A program made the translations under genes and the position numbers. From SIG480 sp045539475 (GTDB taxonomy: Bacteria; Bacillota; Clostridia; Oscillospirales; JAAYXM01): a DNA stretch of 64,000 bases. Shown piece after piece: positions 34,366 to 43,227 of this stretch (positions within the stretch are counted from its first letter, which is position 1; every line of letters begins with the position of its first letter). Where the stretch lies: contig JAZQFJ010000101.1 in NCBI GenBank assembly GCA_045539475.1, positions 1 through 64,000 of the forward strand, in the 5' to 3' direction. The notes beneath the pieces were generated by a model. The model was not told the DNA's origin, did no database searches, and saw only the letters and a list, made by a program, of their open reading frames with translations.

Positions 34366-34417
34366 TTGACAAATCTTTCCGTTGAGTGTATTATATATAT
34401 GGTTAGCGGATGCTAAC
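34366..34417 (+). promoter_or_regulatory. feoA promoter with DtxR/IdeR-like palindrome
   Basis: TTGACA and TATTAT are separated by 17 bases (34366-34394). A perfect inverted repeat GTTAGC-N4-GCTAAC at 34402-34417 covers the expected start of transcription, a place where a metal-loaded repressor would block the polymerase. Confidence 0.7.
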
Positions 34418-34449
34418 TTGCAAGAATAATACTTTTAGGTGATTGAAAA

Positions 34450-34668
34450 ATGAACTTGATGGCGGCACTGGAAGGTAAGGAATACATAGTTTCCAATATA
34501 AAAACAGACGATGAAGAGCTTAATTCTTTTCTCTTCTCTCTCGGTTGCTACAGCGGAGAACCGATAACGGTTATTTCAAGAAAAAAGAGTAGCTGTGTTG
34601 TCTCGATTAAAGACGGCAGATATAATATTGATAATCAGCTTGCCGAGGCGATAGAAATTGAAGGATAG
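34450..34668 (+). CDS. feoA: Ferrous iron transport protein A
   Basis: A 72-residue cytoplasmic SH3-like protein that supports FeoB. It has the family outline of a FSLGCYSGEPITVI-type strand pair after residue 28 and a final LAEAIEIEG strand. The start is 9 bases downstream of a modest GGTGA site. feoB follows after a 114-base spacer that holds a small terminator and a second metal-type box. Confidence 0.9.
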   Translation: MNLMAALEGKEYIVSNIKTDDEELNSFLFSLGCYSGEPITVISRKKSSCVVSIKDGRYNIDNQLAEAIEIEG

Positions 34669-34675
34669 AGAAACG

Positions 34676-34698
34676 GCCGGACCGTTCCGGCTTTTCTT
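34676..34698 (+). terminator. Hairpin between feoA and feoB
   Basis: GCCGGA pairs with TCCGGC around a 4-base loop and is followed by TTTTCTTT. The short stem suggests partial termination and lower feoB than feoA transcript. Confidence 0.55.
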
Positions 34699-34709
34699 TA
34701 AACAGGTGA

Positions 34710-34725
34710 GTTAGCATAGGGTAAC
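34710..34725 (+). promoter_or_regulatory. Second DtxR/IdeR-like box ahead of feoB
   Basis: GTTAGC-N4-GGTAAC differs by one base from the perfect palindrome ahead of feoA. No convincing -35/-10 pair accompanies it. Confidence 0.45.
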
Positions 34726-34782
34726 CGGTATCCTCAGGTTCGCCCTTGTAGATAAAAAACAAAAATCAAGGAGGAATCAAAA

Positions 34783-36777
34783 ATGAGAATTGCTTTGACG
34801 GGCAATCCAAACAGCGGTAAAACGACCATGTATAATGCGCTTACCGGCAGAAATGAAAAGGTAGGTAACTGGGCGGGAGTAACCGTTGAAAAGAAAGAAC
34901 ACACCATAAAGAAAGGGTTTTATGCGGGAGAGGAAGAACTTATTGCAGTAGACCTTCCGGGTGCATACTCAATGTCTCCGTTTACTTCCGAAGAGAGCAT
35001 CACAAGCTCTTATGTCAAGAGTGAAAACCCCGATGCTATCATCAATATTGTTGATGCGACGAACTTGAGCCGAAGCTTGTTTTTTACAACACAGCTTTTA
35101 GAACTCGGTATTCCGGTTGTCGTTGCGCTTAATAAGGCGGACGTGAATAAGAAGAAGGAAACAAAAATTGACGTTGCGGCGCTGGCTGCAAAGCTCGGAT
35201 GTCCGGTTGTGGAGACTGTTTCTGTATCTTCTGATGGTCTGCGCGAGGTTGTAAAAACTGCAGTTTCCGTTGTCGGAAAGACTCAAAAGGCACCTTACAC
35301 TCAGGCGGATATCGACCTTACTGATAAGGCAGAGGTTGAAAAGGCAGACAGAGCGCGTTTTGCTTTTGTAAACAAAATTGTTGCAGATGTCGAAACCCGC
35401 AAGGTGTTTACGAATAAGAAGAACTATCAGGATAAAATAGACGCTGTTCTCACAAACAAGTGGCTTGGTATTCCGATTTTTGCGGTGGTTATGTATCTTG
35501 TGTTCCAGATATCCCAGGTTTGGGTTGGAACGCCGATTGCCGATTGGCTTGTTGCAGGTCTTGAAACCTTCCAGGGCTGGGTGGGCGAGCTTCTTGCGGA
35601 TGCAAACCCGCTTCTCTCGGCGCTTTTGGTTGACGGCGTTATCGGAGGTGTTATCGCGGTTATCGGATTTTTGCCGCTCGTTATGGTTATGTACTTCCTC
35701 ATCGCGCTTCTTGAGGACTGCGGATATATGTCACGCGTTGCGGTTGTTCTTGACCCGATATTCAAAAAGGTCGGTCTTTCGGGCAAATCCGTAATTCCGT
35801 TTGTTATCACAATCGGCTGTGCAGTTCCGGGCATTATGGCAAGCCGCACAATCCGCAACGAGCGCGAGAGACGCGCAACGGCTATGCTCGCTCCGTTTAT
35901 GCCCTGCGGTGCAAAAATTCCGGTTATTGCGCTCTTTGCCGGCGCGTTCTTTGATGATGCAGGCTGGGTAAGTACGACAATGTACCTTTCGGGCATCGTT
36001 CTTATCTTCCTCTCGGCGCTTCTCATAAACAAGATCACAGGCTACAAGGCACGCAAGTCCTTCTTTATTATCGAGCTTCCGGAATACAAAATTCCGAGCC
36101 TTTGGGGCGCATTCAAGTCGATGTGCTCACGTGGTTGGGCGTACATAGTAAAGGCGGCTACCATTATCCTTCTCTGCAATACTGCGGTACAGATTATGCA
36201 GACATTTGACTGGAGCTTCGCTGTTGCGGAAAGCGCGGATACGTCTATTCTTGCATCAATTGCACGTCCGTTTGCATATCTGCTCGTTCCGGTTGTAGGC
36301 GTTCTTTCGTGGCAGCTTGCCGCAGCGGCAGTAACGGGCTTTATCGCAAAGGAAAACGTTGTCGGCACTCTCGCTGTCTGCTTCGTTGGTCTTGAAAATC
36401 TTATTGATATGGATGAGCTTGCTCTTCTTGAAGGTGCAGGCGCAGAAGCGGCAGGCTTAATCGCAATAACAAAGGTTGCGGCGCTTGCATATCTTATGTT
36501 CAACCTCTACACTCCGCCATGCTTTGCGGCAATCGGCGCGATGAACGCCGAAATGAAGAGCGCAAAATGGCTTTGGGGCGGGATAGGGCTCCAGCTTGGC
36601 ATCGGCTTTACGGTAGGCTATCTTGTATATCAGATTGGCACGCTTATCACTGCGGGAACCTTCGGCGCAGGCTTTATTCCGGGACTTGTTGCCATAGCGG
36701 TATTTGCAGGTATTATTACGTACCTTATACACAAAGCAGATGCACAGGTAAAGGTGGAATACGCGCTCTCGAAATAA
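34783..36777 (+). CDS. feoB: Ferrous iron transport protein B
   Basis: FeoB is the GTPase-coupled inner-membrane Fe2+ transporter. The 664-residue protein has an N-terminal G domain (G1 GNPNSGKT at 7-14, G2 WAGVTVEKKE, G3 DLPGAYSM, G4 NKAD), a helical spacer, and a C-terminal membrane domain with two Gate motifs, one around the IGCAVPGIMASRT segment and one around the FIAKENVVGTL segment, both with the usual core residues. AAGGAGG precedes the ATG. A Cys-rich small protein gene follows after 9 bases. Codon choice in the membrane part suggests good expression. Confidence 0.97.
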   Translation: MRIALTGNPNSGKTTMYNALTGRNEKVGNWAGVTVEKKEHTIKKGFYAGEEELIAVDLPGAYSMSPFTSEESITSSYVKSENPDAIINIVDATNLSRSLFFTTQLLELGIPVVVALNKADVNKKKETKIDVAALAAKLGCPVVETVSVSSDGLREVVKTAVSVVGKTQKAPYTQADIDLTDKAEVEKADRARFAFVNKIVADVETRKVFTNKKNYQDKIDAVLTNKWLGIPIFAVVMYLVFQISQVWVGTPIADWLVAGLETFQGWVGELLADANPLLSALLVDGVIGGVIAVIGFLPLVMVMYFLIALLEDCGYMSRVAVVLDPIFKKVGLSGKSVIPFVITIGCAVPGIMASRTIRNERERRATAMLAPFMPCGAKIPVIALFAGAFFDDAGWVSTTMYLSGIVLIFLSALLINKITGYKARKSFFIIELPEYKIPSLWGAFKSMCSRGWAYIVKAATIILLCNTAVQIMQTFDWSFAVAESADTSILASIARPFAYLLVPVVGVLSWQLAAAAVTGFIAKENVVGTLAVCFVGLENLIDMDELALLEGAGAEAAGLIAITKVAALAYLMFNLYTPPCFAAIGAMNAEMKSAKWLWGGIGLQLGIGFTVGYLVYQIGTLITAGTFGAGFIPGLVAIAVFAGIITYLIHKADAQVKVEYALSK

Positions 36778-36786
36778 GGAGTGATT

Positions 36787-36954
36787 TTGTTGGTTAATAT
36801 TATTCTTATTGCTGTGCTTGTTGTCATACTCGGCGGCGCGGCGGCATATGTGATACGTGCGAAGAAAAGTGGGGTAAAGTGCATAGGATGTCCGAGCGGG
36901 AAATCCTGCAACGGCTCCTGCTCTTCGTGCAGCGGATGTAATACAGTAAAATAA
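36787..36954 (+). CDS. FeoB-associated Cys-rich membrane protein
   Basis: A 55-residue protein with one N-terminal membrane helix (IILIAVLVVILGGAAAYVI) and a Cys-rich tail (VKCIGCPSG, SCNGSCSSCSGC) holding seven cysteines. It fits the small partner often encoded after feoB, presumed to help iron transfer or FeoB assembly, a role proposed but not firmly shown. The TTG at 36787 is chosen because AAGGAG lies 5 bases upstream; a TTG at 36790 and a GTG at 36781 are alternatives. A terminator follows. Confidence 0.85.
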   Translation: MLVNIILIAVLVVILGGAAAYVIRAKKSGVKCIGCPSGKSCNGSCSSCSGCNTVK

Positions 36955-36956
36955 CA

Positions 36957-36988
36957 TAAAAAACGGGGCTTTTCGCTCCGTTTTTTAT
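36957..36988 (+). terminator. Terminator of the feo operon
   Basis: AACGGGGC pairs with GCTCCGTT (one G-U pair) around a 5-base loop, followed by six T. Confidence 0.75.
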
Positions 36989-36989
36989 A

Positions 36990-37018
36990 TAGACAAACTG
37001 CATAATTTGCATTATAAT
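36990..37018 (+). promoter_or_regulatory. Promoter of the SLH glycosidase gene
   Basis: TAGACA and TATAAT are separated by 17 bases, 29 bases ahead of the start codon. Confidence 0.7.
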
Positions 37019-37047
37019 ATAAGAAAACAAAAAATGGAGTGTGTGTT

Positions 37048-38736
37048 ATGAGAAAAATTATTAAACGTCTGGTTGCTGTGGCACTTGCTTTTGCACTTTC
37101 TGTTCCTGCTTTCGCGGCGGGCGGGGTGAACAAAACCACAGCAAACATCGGCGGCGCGACCGCAAATGTTGTTTATATTGATATGAGCGCGAAAAACCGA
37201 GTGCTTTTGCCGGTTGTTGCCAATAACAGCATAAGCACCGACACGGCGGCGGGGAATATAATTTCCGGTGTAAAGCGCGGTAACGTTATTGCAGCGGTCA
37301 ACGGTGGTTTTTTCAATTCGTATTATAACGCATCTGCCGCGATGAATGTTGCGAGCGGTAACTATCCGCGTGTGTTCAATACCGTTATATCGGAAGGGCG
37401 CGTGATTGCCAACGGCGGAACGGTTCCGGCAATTGGTATGGACTATGACGGGAACATTCTCATTGACATAGTAAAGCTTACGCCGACAATTACTTTGCGC
37501 GGTAACACGGAAATTGCGGCGTGGGGCGTAAATACTGTTTACAACGATGCGACAGCGGTATATGTTCTTACTCCGGAGTTTGACTATGCCGTTGATATTC
37601 CGTCAACGTCAAAGATTGTAACGATAAAGAATAAAACCGTTGCATCAATAGCAAACGGAAGCGGCGGCTACAAAACGCCGGATGGTGCGGTTGCCGTAGT
37701 TTACGGCGCGACTGCATACTCAAATGCGGCAAAGTGGGATTCGCAACCGGTTGTTGGGGAAAGCGCAGTTTTCCATTACAAGGCAGAGCCGAATGACAGC
37801 TCAAAGAAAGCGGCGTGGAACAATATGCGCACAGTTATGGGAGCGGGCGGAATACTCGTCAAAAACGGAGTGTCGGCGGTTGATAATGCAATCAATCCAA
37901 CTGCGGCAGATCAGAAACCTGATGTTTCAGGACAGCGCACGTTTGTTGCTGTTTTAAATGACGGAAGACTGATGCTCGGTACGGTTAAAAGCTCCTTCCG
38001 CGCGATAGCAAATGCGCTCATTTCCCTCGGCGCGCGCGATGCGGTGTTTATGGACGGCGGTGCATCAAGCGCAATGTATGTAAACGGAGGATTTGTGACT
38101 CCGGCAGGAAGAAAGCTTGCGACTATGCTTGCGGTAGTTGATGAAACTGCCGCAGTGGTAAAGCCGGACACTTCTGTTTCTGCAGAGGCAAACGGACCTT
38201 CTTCATGGGCAAAAGAGAGTGTTGACACGGCGCGCAGTCTGAAAATACTGCCAGAGCATATCGACAGCAACTACAAGCGAAATATCACGAGAAAAGAGTT
38301 CTGTGATCTGATTGCAAACTTCATCCGTGTGAAAACAGATATGTCGGTTGAATATACGTGTACAAAACGAGAGATAGCAGTTGCTTCAAAACCGTTTTCA
38401 GACAGCAATGACTATTACGTTCCGTACATTGCCGCACTTGGCATTATAAACGGATATCCGGACGGAACCTTCCGCCCGAAGGATGCGATAAAGCGTCAGG
38501 ATGCTGCGATAATGCTCCAGCGCCTCGCAAGCTTCCTCGAGGCTGACACCTCAGGAAACGCAAAGACGTTTGCAGATGCCGCACAGATTTCTGCATATGC
38601 AAAGCCCGGTGTTGATTATGTAACAAGTCTTGGTATTATGAACGGAAATGCGAACGGAACGTTTTCGCCTTTGAATAACATTACCCGTGAGCAGGCAGTA
38701 ATTACAATTATGAATGCGTACAATAACATAAGATAG
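37048..38736 (+). CDS. Secreted phosphodiester glycosidase with SLH domains
   Basis: The 562-residue protein has a signal peptide (KRLVAVALAFALSVPAFA), a NAGPA-type phosphodiester glycosidase domain of about 350 residues (AAVNGGFFNSYYN, GVNTVYND, VMGAGGILVKNG, FMDGGASSAMY) and S-layer homology domains at the C-terminus (about 385-425, 440-500 and 505-560; for example IINGYPDGTFRPK and IMNGNANGTFSP). It is thus an S-layer or wall-attached enzyme that probably removes sugar-phosphodiester groups from wall polymers. The first SLH unit is degenerate. The ATG at 37048 has GGAGTG upstream; an in-frame GTG at 37039 is less likely. Confidence 0.9.
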   Translation: MRKIIKRLVAVALAFALSVPAFAAGGVNKTTANIGGATANVVYIDMSAKNRVLLPVVANNSISTDTAAGNIISGVKRGNVIAAVNGGFFNSYYNASAAMNVASGNYPRVFNTVISEGRVIANGGTVPAIGMDYDGNILIDIVKLTPTITLRGNTEIAAWGVNTVYNDATAVYVLTPEFDYAVDIPSTSKIVTIKNKTVASIANGSGGYKTPDGAVAVVYGATAYSNAAKWDSQPVVGESAVFHYKAEPNDSSKKAAWNNMRTVMGAGGILVKNGVSAVDNAINPTAADQKPDVSGQRTFVAVLNDGRLMLGTVKSSFRAIANALISLGARDAVFMDGGASSAMYVNGGFVTPAGRKLATMLAVVDETAAVVKPDTSVSAEANGPSSWAKESVDTARSLKILPEHIDSNYKRNITRKEFCDLIANFIRVKTDMSVEYTCTKREIAVASKPFSDSNDYYVPYIAALGIINGYPDGTFRPKDAIKRQDAAIMLQRLASFLEADTSGNAKTFADAAQISAYAKPGVDYVTSLGIMNGNANGTFSPLNNITREQAVITIMNAYNNIR

Positions 38737-38785
38737 TGTGATTTGTTTTTTATCAAATGTTTTCAAAATCTCGGTTAAAAAATAC

Positions 38786-38814
38786 TTGAAAACGGCGGTA
38801 ATATGTGGTAAAAT
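38786..38814 (+). promoter_or_regulatory. Promoter of glnA-asnA
   Basis: TTGAAA and TAAAAT are separated by 17 bases, 33 bases ahead of the glnA start. No GlnR-type palindrome was noticed around it. Confidence 0.7.
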
Positions 38815-38847
38815 AAATAAATATTCAAGAAAAAACGGAGGCAGGTT

Positions 38848-40176
38848 ATGGGTTACACACGTGAGGATATTGAAAGAATAGTAAAAGAGCAGGATGTAAA
38901 GTTTATTCGCTTGCAGTTTACAGATATTTTCGGAACAATGAAAAATATTTCAATTACCGAGCGACAGCTTGCCCGTGCGCTTGATAATAAGTGTATGTTT
39001 GACGGCTCATCAATTGAAGGCTTTGTGCGCGTTGAAGAGTCTGATATGTACTTGCGTCCGGACCTCAATTCCTTTGTTATTCTGCCGTGGATTAAGGACG
39101 GCGGCAAGGTCGCCCGCCTTATCTGCGATGTTTATGACACAAACGGCAATCCGTTTATGGGTGATCCGCGCTGTGTACTTAAAAAGGTGCTTTCCGAAGC
39201 CGCAGATATGGGATATACCGTAAATATCGGCCCTGAGGCAGAGTTTTTCCTCTTTAAAACAGATGAAAACGGAAATCCGACCGCAATAAGAAATGACCGT
39301 GCGGGGTATTTTGACCTCGGTCCTGTTGATACGGACGAAAATGTACGTCGTGAGATGTGTAAATATCTCGAGGAAATGGGCTTTGAGATTGAGGCGTCTC
39401 ACCACGAAAACGCAGACAGCCAGCACGAAATTGACTTTAAGTACGGCGAAGCGCTTACAACGGCGGATAACATTATAACCTTCAAGCTCCTTGTAAAAAC
39501 TATCGCCCATAAGAATGGGCTTCATGCAACCTTTATGCCTAAACCGATTTTCGGAATTGCAGGCTCTGGTATGCACATAAATATCTCCCTTTCAAAGGAA
39601 GGAAAGAACATTTTCTACGCACCGGGAGACAAGTTGGGACTCAGCCGTGAGGCATATTGCTTTATTGCCGGTGTTATCGAGCATGCGCGCGGAATGTGTG
39701 CGCTCACAAATCCAATTGTAAATTCGTATAAGCGCCTTGTGCCCGGATATGAAGCTCCGCTTTATATCGCGTGGTCTGCAAAGAACAGAAGTCCGCTTAT
39801 CCGTGTGCCGAGCGCAACGGGTGAGGGCGCACGCATCGAGATAAGAAACCCTGACCCTGCGGCAAACCCGTATCTCGCGTTTGCGGCAGTGCTTGCGGCA
39901 GGTCTTGACGGAATAAAGCGTGGGCTCACTCCGCCGCCGTCTGTCGAGTCCAATATATTCGAGATGTCAAAAAAAGAATTGCGTGAGAACAACATCCAGG
40001 CACTTCCCGCAAATCTTTCGGAAGCCGTTGACGAGCTTGAGTGCGATGAGCTTCTCATGAACACTATAGGAAGCCATATTGCGTCAAAGTATATTGAAGC
40101 AAAGCGCCGCGAATGGAAAGAATACACCTCCACCGTGCATGAGTGGGAGGTAAACAGATATCTCATCAAATACTAA
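38848..40176 (+). CDS. glnA: Glutamine synthetase, type I
   Basis: GlnA makes glutamine from glutamate, ammonia and ATP. The 442-residue protein is the GSI-alpha form of Bacillota, which lacks the insertion and adenylylation site of the beta form. Visible are FDGSSIEGF near residue 50, NIGPEAEFFLF near 128, ENADSQHEIDF near 188, GSGMHINISL near 240 and the NPDPAANPY region near 332. CGGAGGCAGG precedes the ATG. asnA follows after 13 bases, so both ammonia-fixing amide syntheses are co-transcribed. Confidence 0.97.
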   Translation: MGYTREDIERIVKEQDVKFIRLQFTDIFGTMKNISITERQLARALDNKCMFDGSSIEGFVRVEESDMYLRPDLNSFVILPWIKDGGKVARLICDVYDTNGNPFMGDPRCVLKKVLSEAADMGYTVNIGPEAEFFLFKTDENGNPTAIRNDRAGYFDLGPVDTDENVRREMCKYLEEMGFEIEASHHENADSQHEIDFKYGEALTTADNIITFKLLVKTIAHKNGLHATFMPKPIFGIAGSGMHINISLSKEGKNIFYAPGDKLGLSREAYCFIAGVIEHARGMCALTNPIVNSYKRLVPGYEAPLYIAWSAKNRSPLIRVPSATGEGARIEIRNPDPAANPYLAFAAVLAAGLDGIKRGLTPPPSVESNIFEMSKKELRENNIQALPANLSEAVDELECDELLMNTIGSHIASKYIEAKRREWKEYTSTVHEWEVNRYLIKY

Positions 40177-40189
40177 GAGGTATGAATAG

Positions 40190-41200
40190 ATGAAGGAACG
40201 TCTTATTTTGCCTTCGGGCTATAACAGAAAAATGTCTATCCGCGATACTGAGCGCGGTGTCAAGATGATAAAGGATATGTTCGAGAACCGCCTTGCAAAG
40301 GCACTTAATCTCGAGCGTGTCAGCGCACCGCTTTTTGTAAAAAGCGGCACCGGACTTAACGACAATTTAAACGGCATTGAGCGTCCTGTTGCGTTTGACC
40401 TTCTTGAACAACCGGGAAGCGTGTATGAAATTGTCCACTCCCTTGCAAAGTGGAAGAGAATGGCTCTGCGTGATTACGGCTTTGGTGTCGGTGAAGGATT
40501 ATACACGGATATGAACGCTATCCGCCGTGATGAAATGACTGATAATCTTCACTCAATCTATGTTGACCAGTGGGATTGGGAGCTTGTTATTGATAAGTCT
40601 AGCAGAAAAACTGAATTTTTATATGACATTGTGCGTAAAATATACGAGGTGGTCCGCGATGCAGAGCGCGAGGTCTCCGAGAAGTTCGGAACACAGCGCA
40701 AGCTTCCGGATGAGATTACATTCGTCACAACATATGAGCTTGAGGAAATGTATCCTGACCTCACAGGCAAAGAACGGGAAAAAGAGATATCCAAAAAGCA
40801 CGGCGCTGTATTTATAGCGCAGATAGGTGACAGGTTAAAATCCGGCGGCAAGCACGACGGACGTGCACCGGATTATGATGACTGGACATTAAACGGAGAT
40901 ATTGTTTTGTATTATCCGCTTCTTGATTGCCCGTTCGAGATATCGTCAATGGGAATCCGCGTTGATGAGGATGCGCTTCTTCGTCAGCTCCGTGCCGAAG
41001 AGTGCGAGGACAGACTTGAGCTTCCGTTCCAGAAAGCACTGATGAATGGCGAGCTTCCGTATACAATCGGAGGAGGAATAGGTCAGTCACGCTTGTGCAT
41101 GTTTATGCTTGATTGTGCGCATATAGGAGAGGTTCAGTCTTCCGTTTGGCCGAAGGCAGATAAAGAAATCTGCAAGGAACACGGAATAAAGTTGTTATAA
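40190..41200 (+). CDS. asnA: Aspartate--ammonia ligase
   Basis: AsnA makes asparagine directly from aspartate, ammonia and ATP (forming AMP), unlike the glutamine-using AsnB. The 336-residue protein resembles class II aminoacyl-tRNA synthetases; the N-terminal LILPSGYNRKMSIRDTER region, the SGTGLNDNLNG segment, LYTDMNAIRRDE, HSIYVDQWDWE and the C-terminal GGGIGQSRLCM (class II motif 3 with its Arg) are all present. It directly follows glnA, which links it to ammonia supply. The SRP RNA follows 31 bases downstream. Confidence 0.96.
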   Translation: MKERLILPSGYNRKMSIRDTERGVKMIKDMFENRLAKALNLERVSAPLFVKSGTGLNDNLNGIERPVAFDLLEQPGSVYEIVHSLAKWKRMALRDYGFGVGEGLYTDMNAIRRDEMTDNLHSIYVDQWDWELVIDKSSRKTEFLYDIVRKIYEVVRDAEREVSEKFGTQRKLPDEITFVTTYELEEMYPDLTGKEREKEISKKHGAVFIAQIGDRLKSGGKHDGRAPDYDDWTLNGDIVLYYPLLDCPFEISSMGIRVDEDALLRQLRAEECEDRLELPFQKALMNGELPYTIGGGIGQSRLCMFMLDCAHIGEVQSSVWPKADKEICKEHGIKLL

Positions 41201-41231
41201 GGTTATTAAAAGATTATAGAAATAAAATTTT

Positions 41232-41525
41232 GACCCGTCGCAAGACCGCACTAACCGGGGAGTTAGCGGTGCCCTGTACCTGCAATCCGCTACAGCAGGG
41301 GTGAATTCCCGTTCCGAGGCGCAGGTGCGTGCGGCAGGGTTATACAAACGGTGTTGAGAGGTCGGTCCCGCGCAGCGTAGGGCTGTGAACCATGTCAGGC
41401 GGGGAACCGAGCAGCATTAAGCGGTTTACTTCGTGTGCCGCGGGTGTGCCGGCTTTGAGTTGTTTGTATAAATTCCGCGCATGTGCTTGTTGTCGAAGTT
41501 CGGGTGTGCGGTCGTGCGATGGGTC
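41232..41525 (+). ncRNA. ffs: Signal recognition particle RNA, long form
   Basis: About 294 bases whose ends pair over 20 positions with two mismatches (GACCCGTCGC... with ...GCGATGGGTC). The Alu-domain part with CCGGGGAGTTAGCGGTGCC and CTGTACCTGCAATCCGCT is in its first 80 bases, and the Ffh-binding helix 8 signature GTCAGGCGGGGAACCGAGCA is near 41393. This is the 6S-like SRP RNA of Bacillota, and its place ahead of dnaX is conserved. It explains the 357-base gap after asnA. Confidence 0.93.
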
Positions 41526-41557
41526 AAAATTACGATTGATAAAGCAGAGGTAGGTCT

Positions 41558-43213
41558 ATGCATCAGGCACTGTACCGCAAGTGGCGGCCTCAGTCCTTTG
41601 CCGATGTTGTCGGGCAGTCGGCTATAACCGACACGCTGACAAAGCAGGTGGAGACGGGGAAAACTTCACACGCATATTTGTTCTCGGGCTCTCGCGGAAC
41701 GGGAAAGACGACCTGTGCAAAAATTCTTGCAAAAGCCGTAAACTGTGAAAATCCCTTTCACGGAAATCCGTGCAATGAGTGCCCTTCCTGCAAGGGAATT
41801 ATGAGCGGAGAGGTTCTTGATGTTGTGGAAATTGACGCAGCATCCAACAACGGCGTAGATTACGTCCGCGATCTTCGTGAAGAGGCGATATATTCTCCGG
41901 CAAACGTAAAAAAACGTGTGTATATCATTGATGAGGTTCATATGTTTTCAACAAGTGCATTTAATGCACTTCTCAAGATAATGGAAGAGCCTCCCGAGCA
42001 TGTCGTTTTTATTCTTGCAACAACAGAACTGCATAAGGTTCCTGCAACGATATCCTCGAGGTGTCAGCGCTTTATTTTTAAGCGTATTCCGCAAAGTGTA
42101 ATTGCAGAGCGCCTGCAGTTTATAACGCGCAGTGAAGGTGCAACGCTTTCGGACGATGCTGCCGGCTACATAGCGAATCTTTCCGACGGTGCGATGCGTG
42201 ATGCGTTGTCACTTCTCGATCAGTGTATTTCGGTTGGCGAAGGAAATGTCAGTGCGGAAACGGTTGAAAATGTCGTCGGTCTTGCGGGAAAGAAACAGAC
42301 TTTTGATATGGCGAATGCCATTGCAGACCGCGATCTCGGCGCAGCGCTCACATTCTTAAACGATATTTATACAAGTGGTAAAAATTTAAGCTCTGTGCTT
42401 ACTGAGCTTGCTGAGGTTTTCCGCGATGTTCTTATACTCAAAACCGCAGGAGGAGAAAAGCTTCCGCGCTTAAGCGCGCGCTATACGGACGGAGAGCTTC
42501 GTTCTCTTTCTGATAAGTTCGATACACTTCGTCTTTGCCGTGCAGTTGAAGCACTGCAGGAGGCAACGGGTGCGATTGCATCAAGCTCGAATAAGCGCAT
42601 AGATGCAGAACTGTGTTGTGTGCGCCTTTGCGAGGGAGCGGATTCTGCGGACATTGATTCTGTGATTTCGCGCGTTAATGAGCTTGAAAACAAGATAAAG
42701 AACGGAAGCTTTGCAACTGTTCCGGCAAAAGATACTGCGCCGCGACCTGAGGTCTCGGAAGCGGCAAAGGTTCCGCCACAGCAAAAAAGCGAAGAGCCGG
42801 TACCGGTTCGCGCTGAAGATAAAAAGCCAGAAACTAAGCTTTCCGAGAATGAGAAAACGGCAGCGGTACAGAAAAGTGCGGCGCCCCCGGCCGGCAGTGA
42901 TGCAAAAGCTCTGTGGAACAGCATTCTTTCTGCAGCAAAGGGGAAGCTTTCTCCCGGCGTTGCTCCGCTGTTTGGTGGCGTTGCGGCGACTCTCTCCGGA
43001 AACTCACTTTCGCTTTCCAGTGACAATGCTTTTGTGCTTCAGATGTTGACAAGAACGGAAAATTTGGATATACTAAGAAGTGCGGCGAGTTCGGTGGCTC
43101 CGGGAATAACGGTTACTGCGGGGAAAAAAGTTGAAGCACCCAAGGTTGAGACGAGCGGACTTGATGAGCTGCTTGCAGGACTTGACGACGATATGGACAT
43201 AACGATACAATAA
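41558..43213 (+). CDS. dnaX: DNA polymerase III subunit gamma/tau
   Basis: The clamp-loader ATPase. The 551-residue protein opens with YRKWRPQSFADVVGQ, followed by the Walker A GSRGTGKTT near residue 46, a four-Cys zinc module (CENPFHGNPCNECPSC, residues about 64-79), DEVHMFS Walker B, and SRCQRFIFKRI sensor region. The part after residue 360 is a low-complexity Pro/Glu/Lys linker and a short C-terminal domain. Order SRP RNA-dnaX-ybaB-recR is the classical Bacillota arrangement. Confidence 0.97.
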   Translation: MHQALYRKWRPQSFADVVGQSAITDTLTKQVETGKTSHAYLFSGSRGTGKTTCAKILAKAVNCENPFHGNPCNECPSCKGIMSGEVLDVVEIDAASNNGVDYVRDLREEAIYSPANVKKRVYIIDEVHMFSTSAFNALLKIMEEPPEHVVFILATTELHKVPATISSRCQRFIFKRIPQSVIAERLQFITRSEGATLSDDAAGYIANLSDGAMRDALSLLDQCISVGEGNVSAETVENVVGLAGKKQTFDMANAIADRDLGAALTFLNDIYTSGKNLSSVLTELAEVFRDVLILKTAGGEKLPRLSARYTDGELRSLSDKFDTLRLCRAVEALQEATGAIASSSNKRIDAELCCVRLCEGADSADIDSVISRVNELENKIKNGSFATVPAKDTAPRPEVSEAAKVPPQQKSEEPVPVRAEDKKPETKLSENEKTAAVQKSAAPPAGSDAKALWNSILSAAKGKLSPGVAPLFGGVAATLSGNSLSLSSDNAFVLQMLTRTENLDILRSAASSVAPGITVTAGKKVEAPKVETSGLDELLAGLDDDMDITIQ

Positions 43214-43227
43214 GGAGTGTTATTACA

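Noticed and set aside
36630..37148. 172-codon minus-strand frame across the feoB end
   Set aside because: It crosses a terminator, a promoter and two real genes on the other strand and has no recognised domain.
41232..41525. Riboswitch such as cobalamin type in the GC-rich gap before dnaX
   Set aside because: Terminal pairing, the helix 8 signature and the dnaX neighbourhood identify it as SRP RNA.
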